Part shown: one piece after another, positions 5,501 to 7,544 of the stretch
How the letters are laid out: every line of letters begins with the position of its first letter
How positions within the stretch are numbered: the stretch's first letter is position 1
Assembly (NCBI GenBank): GCA_035272265.1
Contig: DATEQV010000413.1
Coordinates: 1-7,544, forward strand
DNA: 7,544 bases
Direction: 5' to 3'
Source: Acidisphaera sp035272265
GTDB lineage: Bacteria > Pseudomonadota > Alphaproteobacteria > Acetobacterales > Acetobacteraceae
The notes under the pieces: generated by a model
The model's input: the letters and a program-made list of their open reading frames with translations, nothing else
Database searches by the model: none
Told to the model about the DNA's origin: nothing
Position numbers and translations under genes: made by a program

Positions 5501-6319
5501 ATGGACACGCCGGTCGTCGCGTCGAAAGACGCGCCACCGATCGCCGGCACGGCGGACGCCCCGCTGATCTGTGCCCGCGACGTCGGCTTCACCTACCCCA
5601 CCGGCCGGCGAGCGCTGGAGCGTGCGAGCGTGGACGTGCGCCCGGGCGAGCTGGTGGCGATCCTCGGCGCGAACGGCAGCGGCAAGTCGACGCTGCTGCG
5701 CTGCATCGCCGGGATGCTCCGCCCGAGCAACGGCACGATCCACGTCGCCGGCCGCGACATCACCACGCTGCACGGACGCGCGTTGCGCGACGCGCGGATG
5801 GCGATGGGCATGGTGTTCCAGCACGCCAACCTGGTGAAGCGGCGCAGCGTGCTGGCCAACGTGATGACGGGCACGCTCGGCCATCACCGGCGGGTGTGGA
5901 CCGCGCTCGGCGGGCTGCCGGCGTGCGAGCGCGAGGGCGCGCTGGCGCGGCTGGACGATCTGGGCCTGCGCGAGTTCGCCCCGCAGCGGGCGGGCACGCT
6001 GTCCGGCGGCCAGGCGCAGCGCTTGTCGATCGCCCGCGCACTGGCGCAGCGGCCGCTGGCATTGCTCGCCGACGAGCCGGTCGCGAGCCTCGACCCCGAG
6101 GCGGCCGAGGAGGTGATGCGGCTGATCCGGCGGGTGGCGAAGGACGACGGGCTCGGCGTGCTGTGCGTGCTGCACCAGCCGGTGCTGGCGCGGAAGTATG
6201 CCGACCGGATCGTCGGCCTGCGCGACGGCTGGATGCAGTTCGACAGCGCGCCGGCCGGCGTGACGGAGCACGACGTCAACGCGCTCTATCCGGCACGCCC
6301 GATAGCGATGGCGGCGTGA
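5501..6319 (+). CDS. phnC: Phosphonate ABC transporter, ATP-binding protein
   Basis: This 272-residue cytoplasmic ATPase of the ABC importer hydrolyses ATP as a dimer on the inner face of PhnE. Its motifs are complete: Walker A G56-A-N-G-S-G-K-S-T64, Q-loop Q107, signature L167-S-G-G-Q171, Walker B L188-L-A-D-E192, D-loop S196-L-D198 and switch His H225. The segment V131-W-T-A-L-G-G-L-P after the Q-loop helix is typical of PhnC rather than of amino-acid transporter ATPases. The ATG at 5501 is chosen because GGAG at 5489-5492, overlapping the end of phnD, is correctly spaced, and because the upstream open frame is only a phnD shadow. About 20 extra residues precede the usual N-terminus of the fold. 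The TGA stop falls at the edge of the inverted repeats that separate it from phnE. Confidence 0.94.
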   Translation: MDTPVVASKDAPPIAGTADAPLICARDVGFTYPTGRRALERASVDVRPGELVAILGANGSGKSTLLRCIAGMLRPSNGTIHVAGRDITTLHGRALRDARMAMGMVFQHANLVKRRSVLANVMTGTLGHHRRVWTALGGLPACEREGALARLDDLGLREFAPQRAGTLSGGQAQRLSIARALAQRPLALLADEPVASLDPEAAEEVMRLIRRVAKDDGLGVLCVLHQPVLARKYADRIVGLRDGWMQFDSAPAGVTEHDVNALYPARPIAMAA

Positions 6320-6349
6320 TACCGATGAGCCTCGTCGCTCATAGGTATC
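6318..6349. repeat. Inverted repeat at the phnC stop
   Basis: gataccgatgagc (6318-6330) pairs with gctcataggtatc (6337-6349), one mismatch, around the 6-base loop ctcgtc. It overlaps the last two bases of the phnC TGA. No T run follows, so it is unlikely to be an intrinsic terminator. Confidence 0.8.
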
Positions 6350-6378
6350 GCGCGCCGGGTCGGCAGGCGGCGGCGCGC
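6350..6378. repeat. Second inverted repeat in the phnC-phnE gap
   Basis: gcgcgcc (6350-6356) and ggcgcgc (6372-6378) are exact complements around 15 bases. It starts at the base after the previous hairpin ends. Taken alone it could be chance in GC-rich DNA; its position between two others makes it more likely to be part of one element. Confidence 0.5.
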
Positions 6379-6389
6379 AAAACAAAGAC

Positions 6390-6423
6390 TCATACCGAGT
6401 CAGCCGAAGGCTGGCCGGTATGA
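6390..6423. repeat. Third inverted repeat, containing the phnE start codon
   Basis: tcataccg (6390-6397) pairs with cggtatga (6416-6423), and inside it cagcc (6401-6405) pairs with ggctg (6409-6413) around the loop gaa; a small asymmetric internal bulge separates the two stems. The phnE ATG (6420-6422) lies in the right arm, so the start codon would be paired if the RNA folds. The outer ataccg/cggtat also matches the left end of the first hairpin, so the whole 6318-6423 stretch may be one palindromic insertion. Confidence 0.75.
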
Positions 6424-7220
6424 AATACCAGCGTGACGCGGTGCATCGGGCGGTGCCCGGGCCTGCCTCGCGCGCGCTGCCGTTCCTCGGTTTGCTGATC
6501 TTCTTCGTCGTCCTCGCGCAGGCCACGCTGGTCGTGCAGGCGCGGCCGCAGGACCTGATCACCGGCGCGCACGGCATGGCCGACATCCTGCGCCGCGCCT
6601 GGCCGCCGGATTTCAGCCAGCTGCCGCACGAGCTGTGGCCGGCGCTGGAGACGGTGGACATCGCCTTCTTCGGCACCTGCTGTGCGGTGGTGATGGCGGT
6701 GCCGCTGGCGGTGCTGGCGGCGCGCAACACCTCGCCGGGGCGGCTGCTCTACTTCGGCGCGCGCGGCGTGATCGCGTTCGCCCGCGCGGTGCCGGACCTC
6801 GTCTGGGCGCTGCTGTTCGTCACCGCGGTGGGGCTCGGACCGTTCCCCGGCGCGCTGGCGATCTCGGTGCACTCGATCGGCATGCTGGGGCGGCTGTTCT
6901 CCGAAGTGATCGAGGACATGGACATGGGCCCGGTCGAGGCGCTGACGATGACCGGCGCGAACCGGCTGCAGGTGTTCACCCACGCCGTGGTGCCGACGGC
7001 GCTGCCGTCGCTGATGGGAATTGCGCTCTATCGGCTGGACGAGAACATCCGCGGCTCGCTGGTGCTGGGCTTCGTCGGCGCGGGCGGCATCGGGTTCGAG
7101 CTGCTGACCGCGATGAACCTGTTCCAGTACCGCACGGTGTCGCTGCTGCTGCTGCTGACCTTCGTGCTGGTGATGGCCGCCGAGCGCGGCTCGGCGTGGC
7201 TGCGCGCCCGGGTGGCCTGA
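6420..7220 (+). CDS. phnE: Phosphonate ABC transporter, permease protein
   Basis: This 266-residue inner-membrane channel subunit has a first membrane span at about residues 19-40 and a second at 80-101. Further hydrophobic segments lie at ~117-150 and ~190-228, and a last span at ~238-254. PhnE-type signatures are R122-A-V-P-D-L-V-W-A-L-L, the EAA coupling loop E173-A-L-T-M-T-G-A-N with its Pro at 192, and F218-V-G-A-G-G-I-G-F226. Length is normal. The ATG at 6420 leaves a short basic leader before the first span, as expected. It has no good Shine-Dalgarno and lies inside an inverted repeat; GTG codons at 6441 and 6453 are alternatives but also lack a clear one. It is separated from phnC by 100 bp, unlike the 5-bp phnD-phnC junction, so the gap may have been enlarged by insertion. 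No terminator was found after the TGA. Confidence 0.93.
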   Translation: MKYQRDAVHRAVPGPASRALPFLGLLIFFVVLAQATLVVQARPQDLITGAHGMADILRRAWPPDFSQLPHELWPALETVDIAFFGTCCAVVMAVPLAVLAARNTSPGRLLYFGARGVIAFARAVPDLVWALLFVTAVGLGPFPGALAISVHSIGMLGRLFSEVIEDMDMGPVEALTMTGANRLQVFTHAVVPTALPSLMGIALYRLDENIRGSLVLGFVGAGGIGFELLTAMNLFQYRTVSLLLLLTFVLVMAAERGSAWLRARVA

Positions 7221-7369
7221 TGCCAGCCGGCGCACGCGATGACTCATCATCTGCACGCGGCATCTGCGCCTACGTTCTTTTGGGGGCCCAACGCGCCGAG
7301 TGGAGACACCGCGCAGCGGCTCCGACGCGAGGCCCCGGCCCCCTCACGTCGCTCCCTCCCGACTTTGTC
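7221..7369. other. Intergenic gap between phnE and the convergent right-edge gene
   Basis: No gene or RNA was recognised in these 149 bases. There are only short symmetric words (gatgactcatc, ttgggggcccaa) and no hairpin followed by a T run on either strand, although two convergent transcripts must end here or nearby. Confidence 0.6.
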
Positions 7370-7544
7370 TTAGGCTAACGGCGTTCCGCCGGTCGTTCCG
7401 CCACCGTTCGTTCCGCCGCCGGTCGTTCCGCCGCCGTTCGTTCCGCCGCCGTTCGTTCCGCCGCCGGTCGTCCCGGCACCGGTCCCTGTCGAACCGACGG
7501 ATGTCGTCCTGCCGGCGGTCGCGCCGAACGTCGTCGTGCCCGTG
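7370..7544 (-). CDS. C-terminal end of a Gly/Thr-rich repeat protein (5' end beyond the window)
   Basis: Read on the minus strand from the right edge, this frame is open for 57 codons and ends with TAA at 7372-7370. The final residues are GGTPLA. The peptide is almost only Gly, Thr, Asn and Ala, with pentapeptides GGGTN and GGGTT repeated. Such tails are linkers or surface/secreted low-complexity regions; no domain is visible. The plus-strand reading (PPVVPPPF repeats) is also open, but it has a TAG at 7371-7373 and no start codon after it, so the minus strand is preferred. Identity is unknown and truncated by the window edge. Confidence 0.5.
   Translation of the reverse strand, partial: TGTTTFGATAGRTTSVGSTGTGAGTTGGGTNGGGTNGGGTTGGGTNGGGTTGGTPLA
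7383..7484. repeat. 15-bp tandem repeat, five full units plus degenerate ends
   Basis: Units of gttccgccrccgktc run at 7395, 7410, 7425, 7440 and 7455. A 12-base shortened unit lies at 7383 and a decayed unit at 7470. Variation between units is confined to two positions. The period of five codons preserves frame and encodes GGGTN/GGGTT on the minus strand. Confidence 0.9.

Noticed and set aside
6318..6423. CRISPR-like or riboswitch interpretation of the phnC-phnE gap
   Set aside because: There are no regularly spaced direct repeats and no conserved aptamer I recognise; the structure is fully described as successive inverted repeats.
5435..6730. Minus-strand open frame antisense to phnC and the start of phnE
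   Set aside because: PhnC has every ABC motif on the other strand; the antisense product is low-complexity and crosses the inverted repeats.
6390..7256. Minus-strand open frame of 288 codons opposite phnE
   Set aside because: Rich in His, Arg and Gln as expected for the complement of a membrane-protein gene; no recognisable domain.
7271..7345. ttgggggcccaa and gaggccccggccccctc as terminators after phnE
   Set aside because: The pairing leaves loops that are too tight or stems that are too short, and no T run follows on either strand.

Overview
The window is GC-rich DNA with almost uniformly G/C third codon positions. Its style fits an alphaproteobacterium: long spurious antisense frames, several families of short palindromic repeats, and a repeat whose translation gives the familiar 'SSRGAQRRGDPG...ARNDD' string. 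That assignment is an inference from style; no rRNA or other marker gene is present. The sequence is cut at both ends, certainly through a gene at the right edge and possibly through one at the left.

Layout. (1) 1-~1128, + strand: an unrecognised Arg/Ala-rich protein. Its reading frame contains a 105-bp palindromic repeat and a 33-bp tandem repeat, and has no stop before it runs 489 bp into the convergent neighbour. (2) 4333-1129, - strand: three genes in one direction. They are a ferritin-like diiron-carboxylate oxygenase, a small secreted Pro/Gly-rich protein, and a flavin monooxygenase with an N-terminal NTF2/SnoaL-like domain. Gaps of 63 and 70 bp suggest one transcription unit. (3) 4334-4592: a divergent intergenic region holding a 125-bp element made of two ~50-bp palindromes, followed by a candidate Pho box. 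(4) 4593-7220, + strand: a phosphonate/phosphite-type ABC transporter in the order phnD, phnC, phnE. The phnC-phnE gap is filled by three consecutive inverted repeats, and the last contains the phnE ATG. (5) 7221-7369: a short non-coding gap. (6) 7370-7544, - strand: the C-terminal end of a Gly/Thr-rich protein with a 15-bp repeat.

How the genes may work together. PhnD (periplasmic binding), PhnE (membrane channel) and PhnC (ATPase) form one importer for an organophosphorus or phosphite substrate, probably induced by phosphate starvation if the Pho box is real. No C-P lyase, phosphonatase or phosphite dehydrogenase gene is visible. The divergent pair of O2-activating enzymes (diiron and FAD/NAD(P)H) is the most interesting unexplained cargo. 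Both families contain N-oxygenases, so an oxidative small-molecule pathway is possible, but its substrate and any link to the transporter are inference.
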